Below, one piece after another: positions 1-8,412 of a stretch of 13,897 nt of DNA. Source of the DNA: Candidatus Blautia intestinipullorum. GTDB lineage: Bacteria; Bacillota; Clostridia; Lachnospirales; Lachnospiraceae. Below the pieces are notes generated by a model that was not told where the DNA came from, searched no databases, and saw nothing but the letters and a program-made list of their open reading frames with translations. The position numbers and the translations under genes are program-made. Where the stretch lies: positions 1 through 13,897 of the forward strand of contig DWVA01000204.1 of NCBI GenBank assembly GCA_019120475.1. Direction: 5' to 3'. Each line of letters starts with the position of its first letter. The first letter of the stretch is position 1.

Positions 1-77
1 ACTTTTACCTATTCAAAGTGGAAATAAACTTTTCACTTCAGCGAAAGAACAAAGTCAATATAAAATATAAAAAATAC

Positions 78-106
78 GTGACATTACCTTACTGAAACTG
101 TAAAAT
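78..106 (+). promoter_or_regulatory. Predicted sigma-A promoter of the surface protein gene
   Basis: GTGACA at 78-83 (5/6 to TTGACA) and TAAAAT at 101-106 (5/6 to TATAAT) are separated by exactly 17 bases. The start point would be near 113, giving a leader of about 48 bases before the ATG at 161. The sequence 1-77 upstream is AT-rich and shows no gene. Confidence 0.6.
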
Positions 107-129
107 TAAGCTTAGGAGTTTTCTTAATT
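104..129 (+). repeat. Inverted repeat overlapping the -10 and start point
   Basis: AATTAAG at 104-110 and CTTAATT at 123-129 form a perfect 7-bp dyad with a 12-base centre. It covers the end of the -10 hexamer and the predicted start point, which is a classic repressor operator position. It could equally be a short hairpin at the 5' end of the transcript. The arms are AT-only, so chance is possible. Confidence 0.35.
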
Positions 130-160
130 GCAGATCTACAGTATACGAGGAGGCGATATA

Positions 161-3100
161 ATGAAAAAGAAAAGTACAGCAGGTTTGATGGCTACAGTTA
201 TGGTCATTACAAGTGTTTTTTCTGGAACATCTTCTGTAATGGCAGCAGATTTATTTAGTGATGGCAGCGTACAGTCTGTAGAGTCGGCAGATGACTGGAA
301 TGATGTGCCTTTAGAAGAGGAGGCGTTCTTATCAGAGACGACTGTGACAGGCTCTGCTGAAAATCAGAGTGGTGAACAAATCAGTGAAACAACTGTTCAG
401 AATGGAAATGAATCAGTTAGCAATATGGCGGAAAATCCATTGCAGATGGACACGGACGTAGAAACAGAAAATTCAGAAAATACGAATCCGGAAATTACAA
501 TAGAAGAAATCGGAGAAAATGAAGAAGCTATAGATGTTGAGGAACTCGAAAAAACTACTGTTCCGGAAGAAGCAGGAAACAGCTCTGACGGTGAAAATTT
601 TTCCGGCCAGACAGCTCAGGAAGAATGGTCTGACGGAATAGAGGAAAACCAGGTTCTTTCTATGCCGTCTGATACAAATACAAATGCGGATATTGTAGAC
701 AGTGGTACCAGTGGAGAGAATGTGACATGGACGTTGGATAGTGAAGGAACATTAACTATAAGCGGAACAGGAACAGTGTCTAATAATTGGCGGGACAATG
801 TGAATTATAGAGCGGTTAAAAAAATTATTATAAATGAAGGAATAACAGGTATTGGTGGATCAGTATTTAGAGAGTGCAACCAACTAATACAGGTCAGTCT
901 TCCATCAGGTTTGAAAACAATAGGAGCGGGGGCATTTGATTCATGTCAGCAGCTGCAGCAGATCAATTTACCTTTAGGGCTTACAGCCATTGAAGAAGAA
1001 ACATTTAACTATTGTATTTCTTTAGGGGAAATCGATATTCCATCCAGTGTTACAACAATAGGAAACAAAGCGTTTTGGGACTGCCAAAATTTAGAAAAGG
1101 TAAATTTTTCTAAAGGAATCAGAAGTATAGGAGACTGGGCGTTTCGAGATTGTAAAAAGTTAAAACAGATAAATTTGCCGTATGGAGTTACTGATATAGG
1201 AGATCTGGCTTTTGAAAATTGTCAGGGGTTGGAAGAGGCTTATATTCCCTCCAGTGTAATAACCATAGGAAATGCAGCATTTCAATCATCGGGGTTAATA
1301 AAAGCTGAAATACCATCGAGTGTAAAAAGTCTTGGAGAAAGTATATTTAATACCTGCAAATCTTTAAGGGAGGTAAAACTGCCTGAAGGAATCACTGAAA
1401 TTCCGGATGAGATGTTTGCGGCCTGTGCATTAGAAAGGATTGATATTCCAGATAGTGTTACGGTGATTGGAGATGGGGCATTTAATCTTAATTTTTCATT
1501 AAAAGAAATAGAAATACCGGAAATGGTGACTATTATTGGCGCATATGCATTTAATCAGTGTTATGCATTGGAAAGTATTATCATTCCCGCCAATGTCGAA
1601 GTCATATCATCGGATGCCTTTAGTCGCTGTTCTTCTTTAAATAACATTGTTTTTGAGGGAAATAAACCAAGCATTGGAACTCCATTTGTAGACGTAACAG
1701 CAAATGGATATTTTCCACCAGATAATCCTACCTGGGCTGGAATAACATCTTCCTGGGGCGGAGGTAATTTCCGGTGGAATGTAAAAGCCATAGAGGTGTC
1801 TTTGGATAATGAAGTTTATATATATACGGGGGAACAAATCAAACCAGAGGTGACAGCTACCTGTGAAGGCAAAGTTCTTACAGAAGGCGCAGATTATAAT
1901 GTATCCTATAGTAATAATATTGAAGTTGGAACAGCGACAGTCACTGTCACGGGAAACGGGGATTATGGAAGCGCTTCTGTTGATTTTGAAATTGTAGAAG
2001 CAAATGATATTCGCTCCTGCCGTATAATAAAAGCGGAGGACGCCTTTGTTTATACCGGCTCAGAAATAGAACCAAAGATTACTCTTATTGCAGATCACGG
2101 GAATGGAGAAATACTGGTTTATGGAACAGATTATACTATTACTTATGAAAATAACATTAAGCCGGGGAAAGCACTCATAAAAGTGACAGGGTGCGGAGAC
2201 TATGTGGGTGAAGCGGAGATATCTTTTATTATTCTTCCCAGAACAGTGGAGCAGCTTCAGTCAGAGCATCATGTGGGATGGGCTGACGTTTACTGGGCGC
2301 CGCGGGAAGAGGCTGACGGATATGAGATTCGTTATTATCCCAGTGACAGTTTAAAAGATGTGATAATTCAGGATGTTCCGGTTACAGAGAACAGTTCAGA
2401 ACTGATAAACATAAAACTGGAAAATCTTGAGAGAGGAAAGAACTATATAATAGATGTCGCAGCATATACACAGGGAAGGGATGGAGAAGCAGTTCCTTAT
2501 TACAGTGAAGAGAATGAGATAGAAATGAGTGTTCCCAATCTTCCTCTGATAGGAGATTGCTGGGGATTTTCCAATCCCGGAATTGTTTTGGGAACTTCCC
2601 AATATTATGAACGTTATCTGACAAAAGCTCAGGCAGAGGAATATACGAAATTATTGGGGATACGGATTGAGGGTGTCTGCTTTGGCATGTGCCTGTCCAT
2701 AATTAATTCCTGGTTTTCTGATTCCCCCACCTGTGCAGAGCTTGGAGTGGGCAGATTGTCGGAAGTGACTTCGCTATCTTTTAATTCTGCAGTAAAGGAT
2801 GCAGTGATGTACGCTCAAGCATTTGAGGCTTACTCCAACATTCATGGCTATGGATATGCGCTTCCAGAGGAGTCTTTTAATAATATACTGATTGCGGTGG
2901 AGGCCTATCTGGAAGGACATAATCCGGTAATTTTAAAGCTGGTTAAACGAAACGGCAGTGGAAAAGCGATAGAAGGACATTCGGTGCTGGCGCTTGATTA
3001 CGAAATTGAATCAGAAGAGCAGGCAAAGATTAAGATTTATGATCCTAATTGGCCGGGACAGGAAAGATATATATATTTCAGGGGAAACGCAGAGAATTAT

Positions 3101-5149
3101 ACTTCCTGGGAGTATGATACCGGCAGCGGAATCTGGGGAAATGTAAGCGGCAATGTGTCGGAGAATAGGGAGGACCTGGAGCTGGGGCATACATATTATA
3201 CGCTGGGAGCAACTATGACTTATGGCAGCGGTGAATTCAGTGTTGTAGGCAGTCAGGCAACCAGCAATCTGAATCTGACCGCACCGCGTATTATGGATGG
3301 TGAAGGCAGTCTTTTGATAGTTGATGCACAAGACGAAAATGCAGAACCAGACCCCGGCGCATGGCTGGAGAACGGCTCTCTGATCGAACTTGAACCCAGT
3401 GGATCAGACGGTTCTGCGGCATCAATTATAAAAGCATACTGGCTGAAAGGAGCAGATTCATATAAGTTTAATAATGTTCCCTCCAATGTGAAATTGACCC
3501 TTGCCTCCGGCGATTATGCCGTTACGGCAACAGCAGACGAAAACTGCGATATTACTATATCGGCAGGAAACGAAATTGAGAATGCCGTACAGATACTGGC
3601 GGGAAGTCCTCCTTCTGTGGAGACCTCATTCAGCACCTATTCAGGGACGGCGAAAAAGGTTGTAACATTTATGGGAACGGCTCAGTCAGGAACTGTTCTG
3701 AAGATTTTTCAGTCAAATTCTTTAGTGAAACTTACTGGTATCACAGATCTCAGTGTGAGTCAGGAGACTTTGAACAGGGATGAATACGAGTATGTTCCTG
3801 TAGATACAGGGAATGAGTTGTCTGCAGACGGACTGGATCCGGTGAAAGAATATATTTTAGGAGAAAGTATTTCCGGGGATGGTTCCACGGCCCTGATGGA
3901 AGACAGCAACGGGGATGGACAGGGTGACAAGGTGGTTTCTGTGCTGCAAAGACCTGTAGATCTTGCCTCCTGTACGCTGGCTCTTTCCGGGACATCATTC
4001 ACCTACAGCGGAGATCCGCAGAAACCTGGGGTTACAGTGAAGAGCAACCGGGAAACTCTGATTCAGGGAACAGATTATGATGTTTCCTACTCCAACAATA
4101 CAAATGTGGGGACTGCCACGGTGACGGTTACCGGAAAAGGGAGAGTTCAGGGGAAGGTTTCGTTAGATTTTACTATCAAAACGGCTCCGGTATCTGACAG
4201 TAGCATTTTCCTGTCCTTTACCGGATGTACTTATACCGGTTCAGCGCGGCGGCCGGGAGTTACGGTGAAACGCGGTTCCACGATCCTGAAAAACGGTACA
4301 GACTATACGGTTTCTTACAGTAATAACATCAATGCAGGAACTGCAGCAGTAATTGTTGCGGGAAAAGGTAATTACAGCGGAACAGCCAAAAAGAGTTTTA
4401 CAATTAACCGTGCTTCATTGACTAGTTGTTCCATTGCGCTTTCCGCCACACGGTATTACTATAATGGGAACGCATTTAAACCTGGAGTTACGGTGAAAAA
4501 AGGTTCGGCAGTCTTAAAAAACGGAACACATTATACAGTTGCCTATTCCGGAAATGTGAATATCGGTACTGCGACAGCGATAGTTACAGGCAAGGGGAAT
4601 TATACGGGTACAGTAAGAAAAAGCTATACGATCACCACTGCAGTGGGCCGGGTTTATACGGTAGGAGCATTTAAATATAGAGTCACTAACGCCAATGTAA
4701 ACGGTACAGGCACTCTTGCTCTCATCGCACCCAAGAGCCGTTACTATACAGGAGTTACTATTCCTGCTACAGCGAAGATCGGTGGGGTAAATTTTAAAGT
4801 GACAACCATCTATCTTCGGGCTTTCAGGAACTGTCGGAGGCTAAAAAAAGTAATCGTCGGTAATAATGTAACCACTATATGTCATTATGCGTTTCAGGGA
4901 TGCACGAACCTTCAGTATATTGCTCTTGGAAGCAGAGTAAAGGTGATAGGTAAATATGCATTTTATGGAGATAAAAAACTGAAGGGAATTACCATCAAAT
5001 CAAGATATATCAGAAGTGTGGGAACAAGAGCCTTCAGAGGTATCTACAGCAGAGCTGTTATTAAGATGCCAAGAGCAAAATATACGTCATATAAACGGCT
5101 CTTCCGGGGAAAAGGATTAAGCAGCCGTGTAACATACAGGAGATATTGA
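161..5149 (+). CDS. Giant secreted BspA-like LRR protein with embedded cysteine peptidase domain
   Basis: 1662 aa; start at ATG 161 because AGGAGG lies 5-11 bases upstream, whereas an in-frame TTG at 128 has no such site. Order of parts: signal peptide (about 1-27, ending VMA-A); acidic linker almost free of Lys/Arg (about 28-186); BspA-type LRR_5 block of about a dozen repeats (about 187-520); two Ig-like repeats with the YTG...GTDYxxxYxNN pattern (544-612, 616-692); Fn3-like module (about 697-793); papain-like domain (about 794-1010) with GVCFGM (Cys840), GHSV (His940) and YDPN (Asp961/Asn963); beta-rich region with a calcium-loop-like DSNGDGQGD at 1248-1256; three more Ig-like repeats (1267-1340, 1342-1416, 1417-1492); and a basic C-terminal LRR_5 block (1493-1662). 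No LPXTG, SLH or lipobox was seen. It probably acts at the cell surface or outside the cell; adhesion and proteolysis are inferred from domains. The LRR part is AT-richer than the rest. Confidence 0.93.
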   Translation: MKKKSTAGLMATVMVITSVFSGTSSVMAADLFSDGSVQSVESADDWNDVPLEEEAFLSETTVTGSAENQSGEQISETTVQNGNESVSNMAENPLQMDTDVETENSENTNPEITIEEIGENEEAIDVEELEKTTVPEEAGNSSDGENFSGQTAQEEWSDGIEENQVLSMPSDTNTNADIVDSGTSGENVTWTLDSEGTLTISGTGTVSNNWRDNVNYRAVKKIIINEGITGIGGSVFRECNQLIQVSLPSGLKTIGAGAFDSCQQLQQINLPLGLTAIEEETFNYCISLGEIDIPSSVTTIGNKAFWDCQNLEKVNFSKGIRSIGDWAFRDCKKLKQINLPYGVTDIGDLAFENCQGLEEAYIPSSVITIGNAAFQSSGLIKAEIPSSVKSLGESIFNTCKSLREVKLPEGITEIPDEMFAACALERIDIPDSVTVIGDGAFNLNFSLKEIEIPEMVTIIGAYAFNQCYALESIIIPANVEVISSDAFSRCSSLNNIVFEGNKPSIGTPFVDVTANGYFPPDNPTWAGITSSWGGGNFRWNVKAIEVSLDNEVYIYTGEQIKPEVTATCEGKVLTEGADYNVSYSNNIEVGTATVTVTGNGDYGSASVDFEIVEANDIRSCRIIKAEDAFVYTGSEIEPKITLIADHGNGEILVYGTDYTITYENNIKPGKALIKVTGCGDYVGEAEISFIILPRTVEQLQSEHHVGWADVYWAPREEADGYEIRYYPSDSLKDVIIQDVPVTENSSELINIKLENLERGKNYIIDVAAYTQGRDGEAVPYYSEENEIEMSVPNLPLIGDCWGFSNPGIVLGTSQYYERYLTKAQAEEYTKLLGIRIEGVCFGMCLSIINSWFSDSPTCAELGVGRLSEVTSLSFNSAVKDAVMYAQAFEAYSNIHGYGYALPEESFNNILIAVEAYLEGHNPVILKLVKRNGSGKAIEGHSVLALDYEIESEEQAKIKIYDPNWPGQERYIYFRGNAENYTSWEYDTGSGIWGNVSGNVSENREDLELGHTYYTLGATMTYGSGEFSVVGSQATSNLNLTAPRIMDGEGSLLIVDAQDENAEPDPGAWLENGSLIELEPSGSDGSAASIIKAYWLKGADSYKFNNVPSNVKLTLASGDYAVTATADENCDITISAGNEIENAVQILAGSPPSVETSFSTYSGTAKKVVTFMGTAQSGTVLKIFQSNSLVKLTGITDLSVSQETLNRDEYEYVPVDTGNELSADGLDPVKEYILGESISGDGSTALMEDSNGDGQGDKVVSVLQRPVDLASCTLALSGTSFTYSGDPQKPGVTVKSNRETLIQGTDYDVSYSNNTNVGTATVTVTGKGRVQGKVSLDFTIKTAPVSDSSIFLSFTGCTYTGSARRPGVTVKRGSTILKNGTDYTVSYSNNINAGTAAVIVAGKGNYSGTAKKSFTINRASLTSCSIALSATRYYYNGNAFKPGVTVKKGSAVLKNGTHYTVAYSGNVNIGTATAIVTGKGNYTGTVRKSYTITTAVGRVYTVGAFKYRVTNANVNGTGTLALIAPKSRYYTGVTIPATAKIGGVNFKVTTIYLRAFRNCRRLKKVIVGNNVTTICHYAFQGCTNLQYIALGSRVKVIGKYAFYGDKKLKGITIKSRYIRSVGTRAFRGIYSRAVIKMPRAKYTSYKRLFRGKGLSSRVTYRRY

Positions 5150-5190
5150 TTCAGTAAAAAAAGTGGAAGCAGGTTGTATAGAATAAACGG

Positions 5191-5224
5191 GAAGGGGAGT
5201 TGCGGAGACAGCTCCTCTTTTCTT
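5191..5224 (+). terminator. Intrinsic terminator after the surface protein gene
   Basis: GGGGAGTT (5194-5201) pairs with AGCTCCTC (5210-5217) across an 8-base loop with two G-U pairs. The helix extends by two A-T pairs into the following TTTTCTT tract. It lies 45 bases after the stop codon. Confidence 0.7.
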
Positions 5225-5235
5225 CTCAATCCTTC

Positions 5236-5264
5236 TTGTAGAAAGGAGAAGTTTTTGCTATACT
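5236..5264 (+). promoter_or_regulatory. Predicted sigma-A promoter of the dehydrogenase-acyltransferase unit
   Basis: TTGTAG at 5236-5241 and TATACT at 5259-5264 are separated by 17 bases. The -10 matches 5/6; the -35 matches only in its TTG. The start point would be near 5270-5271, giving a leader of about 88 bases before the ATG at 5359. Confidence 0.5.
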
Positions 5265-5266
5265 GA

Positions 5267-5312
5267 ATCAAAAATCATGATGCTAGGCCGGAAGCTTCGG
5301 ATGATTTTGGAT
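5267..5312 (+). repeat. Inverted repeat at the predicted transcription start
   Basis: ATCAAAAATCAT (5267-5278) and ATGATTTTGGAT (5301-5312) are complementary at 11 of 12 positions around a 22-base centre, which itself contains CCG...CGG. The first arm begins at about -4 relative to the predicted start, so it could be an operator or the first stem-loop of the transcript. Confidence 0.45.
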
Positions 5313-5358
5313 CTTACTGAGGCGGAGACAGAATTTGTAGATTGCAAAGGAGAAGTTT

Positions 5359-6363
5359 ATGAACAGATCTGATGAGAAAAAAGTGCAGGAGAAACCGGTG
5401 AAAATAGCTATTCTGGAAGGCAGCAGTCTGGGAGCGGATATGGATTTTTCTCCTTTTTATGAGCTGGGAGAAGTGGCTTTTTATCCGAAAACATCCCCGG
5501 AAGAAATGCCGGAACGTGTCAGGGATGTGGACATTATCATAGCCAATAAGCTGCCTATGTGCGCGGCAACACTGGAACAGGCAGAGAAGCTGAAACTGAT
5601 CTGCCTTACTGCCACCGGCATTAATAATCTTGACGGAGACTACCTGGTGTCCAGAGGGATCCGGGCCTGCAATGTGGCCGGATACTCTACGGGAGCGGTG
5701 GCGCAGCATACGTTTGCCCTCCTTCTTTATGTGTGGGAAAAGCTGCGCTACTATGACGATTATATAAAGTCCGGGGAATATTCCCGCAGCAGTACGTTTT
5801 CTCACTATGCGGAAAAGTTTTATGAGCTGGAGGGAAAAACATGGGGGATTATAGGAATGGGAGCCATTGGCCGGAAGGTTGCCCGGATCGCAGAAACATT
5901 CGGCTGCCGTATTCTCTGTTATTCCGCTTCGGGGACAAAGTACGATTTTCCGGAACAGAACTGGAAACAGACGGATTTTGACACTCTGCTGGAAGAATCG
6001 GACATTATATCCATTCATGCTCCGCTGAACAGATATACAGAGAATCTGATCAACCTGGACGTTCTCCGGAAAATGAAAAAAACGGCGGTTCTGGTCAATG
6101 TTGCCAGGGGGCCCATTGTAAATGAGGAGGATCTGTACACAGCTCTTGTGGAAAATGAGATCGCGGGAGCAGCTCTCGACGTATTAAAAGAGGAGCCCAT
6201 GGCTCCGGATAATCCTCTTCTTAAGATCCAGGACAGCAAAAAGCTTATAATCACCCCTCATATGGCCTGGGCTCCGGTGGAGACAAGAACACGCTGCCGG
6301 GATGAGGTGGCGGAAAATATAAAGGCGTTTCTTGCCGGAAAGGACAGAAACAGGGTTTACTGA
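5359..6363 (+). CDS. D-isomer-specific 2-hydroxyacid dehydrogenase (glycerate/hydroxypyruvate type)
   Basis: 334 aa, normal for the family (about 310-340). It should catalyse NAD(P)H-linked interconversion of a 2-keto acid and a D-2-hydroxy acid in the cytosol. The Rossmann motif GMGAIG is at 166-171. The catalytic triad is visible: Arg250 (NVARGP), Glu279 (KEEP) and His301 (TPHMAW), spaced as in E. coli SerA. The TPHxAW form is typical of glycerate dehydrogenase/hydroxypyruvate reductase members, so a hydroxypyruvate or glyoxylate substrate is a reasonable guess but not proven. There is no C-terminal ACT domain, so it is not a full-length SerA. ATG 5359 is preceded by AAAGGAG with a 6-base spacer. 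The following gene starts one base after its stop, so the two are probably co-transcribed. Confidence 0.92.
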   Translation: MNRSDEKKVQEKPVKIAILEGSSLGADMDFSPFYELGEVAFYPKTSPEEMPERVRDVDIIIANKLPMCAATLEQAEKLKLICLTATGINNLDGDYLVSRGIRACNVAGYSTGAVAQHTFALLLYVWEKLRYYDDYIKSGEYSRSSTFSHYAEKFYELEGKTWGIIGMGAIGRKVARIAETFGCRILCYSASGTKYDFPEQNWKQTDFDTLLEESDIISIHAPLNRYTENLINLDVLRKMKKTAVLVNVARGPIVNEEDLYTALVENEIAGAALDVLKEEPMAPDNPLLKIQDSKKLIITPHMAWAPVETRTRCRDEVAENIKAFLAGKDRNRVY

Positions 6364-6364
6364 T

Positions 6365-7435
6365 ATGGGAAAAAAGAGAATTATCTGGATCGAGCTGCTG
6401 CGTGTCGCTGCCTGTGTCGCTGTTATCATGCTTCATGCGGGATCACAGCATTTCCGGGATATTCCCATAGATACGTTTACCTGGAAAGTATCGAACTTTT
6501 ACCATGGATTTACCCGGTTTGCGGTGCCCTGCTTCATTATGATCAGCGGCGCCCTGTATCTGGACAAAAAGCGCACATGGAGCCTGAAAAAGCTGTGGGA
6601 GAAGAACATCCTTCCGGTAGCTGCGGCTTACGTGTTCTGGCAGTTGTTTTACGGAGTATACCGGATAATGATAACAGGGAGCGCGCCAGTGGGAAGCGCC
6701 CGTTTTCTGAAAAAGCTGCTTGTCTATTTCAGCGACGCTTATTTTCATTTGTGGTATCTGCCTATGCTGATAGGTCTGATGATCCTGACTCCGCTGATAT
6801 GGGAGATTGTAAACAGTCCCCGGGGAAAACAGTGGGAAGGATATATGATCCTTTTGTTCCTGGTCTTTAAGATCGCGGTATATACGATCACTATTTTTCC
6901 TCTGCCCTGGATGGAAGATATAAAAGTACTGCTTAATACAGTACAGCCCACGCTTGTGACAGATTTTGCAGGCTATTTTGTGCTGGGACATTATCTGTAC
7001 GAATATGGTCTGCCCGGCAAAGCGGAGCGGGCGGCGTATATTCTCGGGCCGGTGATGATCCTTCTGGGGATAGTCCTCTGCCAGTGGAGATCCCTGAAGC
7101 TGGATCAGCCTGTGCAGGCGTTTTACGACAACTATACGCTGGCGGCTTTCTGCTGGAGTTCCGCAGTATTTCTGTTTTTTAAGAATGTACTGGGAAAGAT
7201 CCGGTGGAGTGAAAGACAAGAAAAGACGATATGTTATCTGGGAAGCTGTACCTTCGGCATTTATCTGATCCATGCGTTTTTCCGGGACGTTCTGCACAGA
7301 CTGGGAATTGACAGTATGATGATGCAGAATACAGTGATCGCAGTGCCGCTGACAGTGCTGGCAATATTTGCGTTAAGCCTTGCCGCTGTTTCGGTGATGA
7401 AGCATATACCGGTGGTAAAAAAATGGATCATATAA
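6365..7435 (+). CDS. Acyltransferase-3 family integral membrane protein
   Basis: 356 aa. This family transfers acyl groups, often O-acetyl, to surface glycans, lipids or small molecules from within the membrane. Evidence: the N-terminal first helix carries Glu10, Arg13 and His24 in the E-x-x-R...H arrangement of the family, with His24 the probable catalytic residue; an HLWYLPMLIGLMILTP segment about one third along is characteristic of WecH-like members; and about ten hydrophobic segments run through the protein. The start is placed at ATG 6365, one base after the preceding stop, with a weak AGGG 9 bases upstream. An in-frame TTG at 6332 would overlap the previous gene and lacks a binding site. 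Translation probably depends partly on coupling to the dehydrogenase. The acceptor cannot be told from the sequence; no glycan cluster is adjacent. Confidence 0.88.
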   Translation: MGKKRIIWIELLRVAACVAVIMLHAGSQHFRDIPIDTFTWKVSNFYHGFTRFAVPCFIMISGALYLDKKRTWSLKKLWEKNILPVAAAYVFWQLFYGVYRIMITGSAPVGSARFLKKLLVYFSDAYFHLWYLPMLIGLMILTPLIWEIVNSPRGKQWEGYMILLFLVFKIAVYTITIFPLPWMEDIKVLLNTVQPTLVTDFAGYFVLGHYLYEYGLPGKAERAAYILGPVMILLGIVLCQWRSLKLDQPVQAFYDNYTLAAFCWSSAVFLFFKNVLGKIRWSERQEKTICYLGSCTFGIYLIHAFFRDVLHRLGIDSMMMQNTVIAVPLTVLAIFALSLAAVSVMKHIPVVKKWII

Positions 7436-7532
7436 TGTTGGTGAAAGCTGTATGACAGAAGACGGGAAGATATTCCGGAGCATAAAAACAGAAAGGCATA
7501 TATCAGAACGGTGATCGCGGAGGTTGACAGAA

Positions 7533-8402
7533 ATGAAGAACAAAAGAAAAGAAGGAAAGCTGCACAGAGAAGAATTCCGGCGGGCGGTTCAAATGGAACT
7601 GAAAGAACACAGAAGCTCTTTTATCGTGTTTTCGATCTTACGTTTCCTGGTGCTCGTCTGCCTGGTGCGTCAGGCGTTCCTACACAACTATGAAGGACTT
7701 TTTCTCAGCATTCTCACATTGCTTTTACTGTATATTCCAAGCTGGATACAGGTGAAGCTTCGGATAGAGATTCCTACAGGACTGGAAATCGCAATTCTGT
7801 GTTTTATTTTTGCCGCGGAGATACTGGGAGAGATCAATGCGTTTTATATCATGATCCCCGGATGGGACACGATCCTGCATACACTGAACGGATTTCTCTG
7901 CGCCGCCATAGGCTTTTCGCTTGTGCTGCTTTTGAATAACGATGAGAGACTGACTTTTGAGCTTTCTCCGTTCTTTCTGGCATTGGTGGCGTTTTGTTTT
8001 TCCATGACGGTAGGCGTCATCTGGGAATTCTTTGAATGTGCTATGGATCAGTTCTTAAGGCTGGATATGCAGAAGGATACCATCATCCATGCGGTCAGCA
8101 GCGTCATGCTGGACCAGGCAGGGGGAAATCATCCGGTATCCATACGGGATATTGCAGATGTGATCGTGGTTCACAGCGATGGAACAAAGCAGGCGCTGGG
8201 ACTTGGCGGCTACCTGGACATTGGTCTTCTGGATACGATGAAAGACCTTTTTGTGAACTTTATCGGCGCTGTCGTATTTGCCGTGATCGGATTTTTCTAT
8301 GCCCGAGGAAAAGGAAAAAAGGGCGTGATCTCACTTTTTGTCCCGCGGAAAAAGGCGCGGAATAAAGATTATCTTTCCATTGTAAAAAGAAAGCTGGAAT
8401 AA
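7533..8402 (+). CDS. Multi-pass membrane protein, possibly YjdF/DUF2238-like
   Basis: 289 aa, function unknown. After a basic cytoplasmic N-terminus there are about six hydrophobic segments (near residues 30-50, 55-74, 83-105, 115-135, 147-168 and 240-262). A polar loop of about 70 residues lies before the last one. Conserved-looking polar motifs within or beside helices are WDTILHTLNG, VIWEFFE and DLFVNFIGA; these resemble the pattern of the YjdF/DUF2238 membrane family as I recall it, but this needs a profile search. The tail is strongly basic. The start is ATG 7533, with GGAGG at 7519-7523; the in-frame TTG at 7524 would directly abut the binding site. It follows the acyltransferase gene by 97 bases and may share its transcript. 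No terminator is visible on this strand after it. Confidence 0.85.
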   Translation: MKNKRKEGKLHREEFRRAVQMELKEHRSSFIVFSILRFLVLVCLVRQAFLHNYEGLFLSILTLLLLYIPSWIQVKLRIEIPTGLEIAILCFIFAAEILGEINAFYIMIPGWDTILHTLNGFLCAAIGFSLVLLLNNDERLTFELSPFFLALVAFCFSMTVGVIWEFFECAMDQFLRLDMQKDTIIHAVSSVMLDQAGGNHPVSIRDIADVIVVHSDGTKQALGLGGYLDIGLLDTMKDLFVNFIGAVVFAVIGFFYARGKGKKGVISLFVPRKKARNKDYLSIVKRKLE

Positions 8403-8411
8403 AAATCCAGC
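8382..8411 (-). terminator. Intrinsic terminator of the small minus-strand gene
   Basis: On the minus strand GCTGGA and TCCAGC (plus 8406-8411 and 8393-8398) form a 6-bp stem with a 7-base loop, followed by TTTCTTTTT. It overlaps the last codons of the convergent plus-strand gene. There is no T tract on the plus side, so it serves the minus gene only. Confidence 0.65.
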
Positions 8412-8412
8412 C

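Noticed and set aside
128..160. Upstream TTG start for the surface protein
   Set aside because: It would place the AGGAGG inside the gene and add residues before a perfect signal peptide.
5314..6018. Long minus-strand frame (234 codons) opposite the dehydrogenase
   Set aside because: Antisense shadow of a clearly coding gene with catalytic residues; low-quality basic composition.
6443..7297. Long minus-strand frame (284 codons) opposite the acyltransferase
   Set aside because: Antisense shadow of a gene with family motifs; no promoter or binding site seen.
7431..7436. TATAAT at the end of the acyltransferase gene as a promoter for the membrane protein
   Set aside because: No -35-like hexamer at 16-18 bases upstream.
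7452..7514. 20-codon plus-strand open frame ending just before the GGAGG of the membrane protein gene
   Set aside because: A leader peptide position, but it has no good ribosome binding site and no telling composition.
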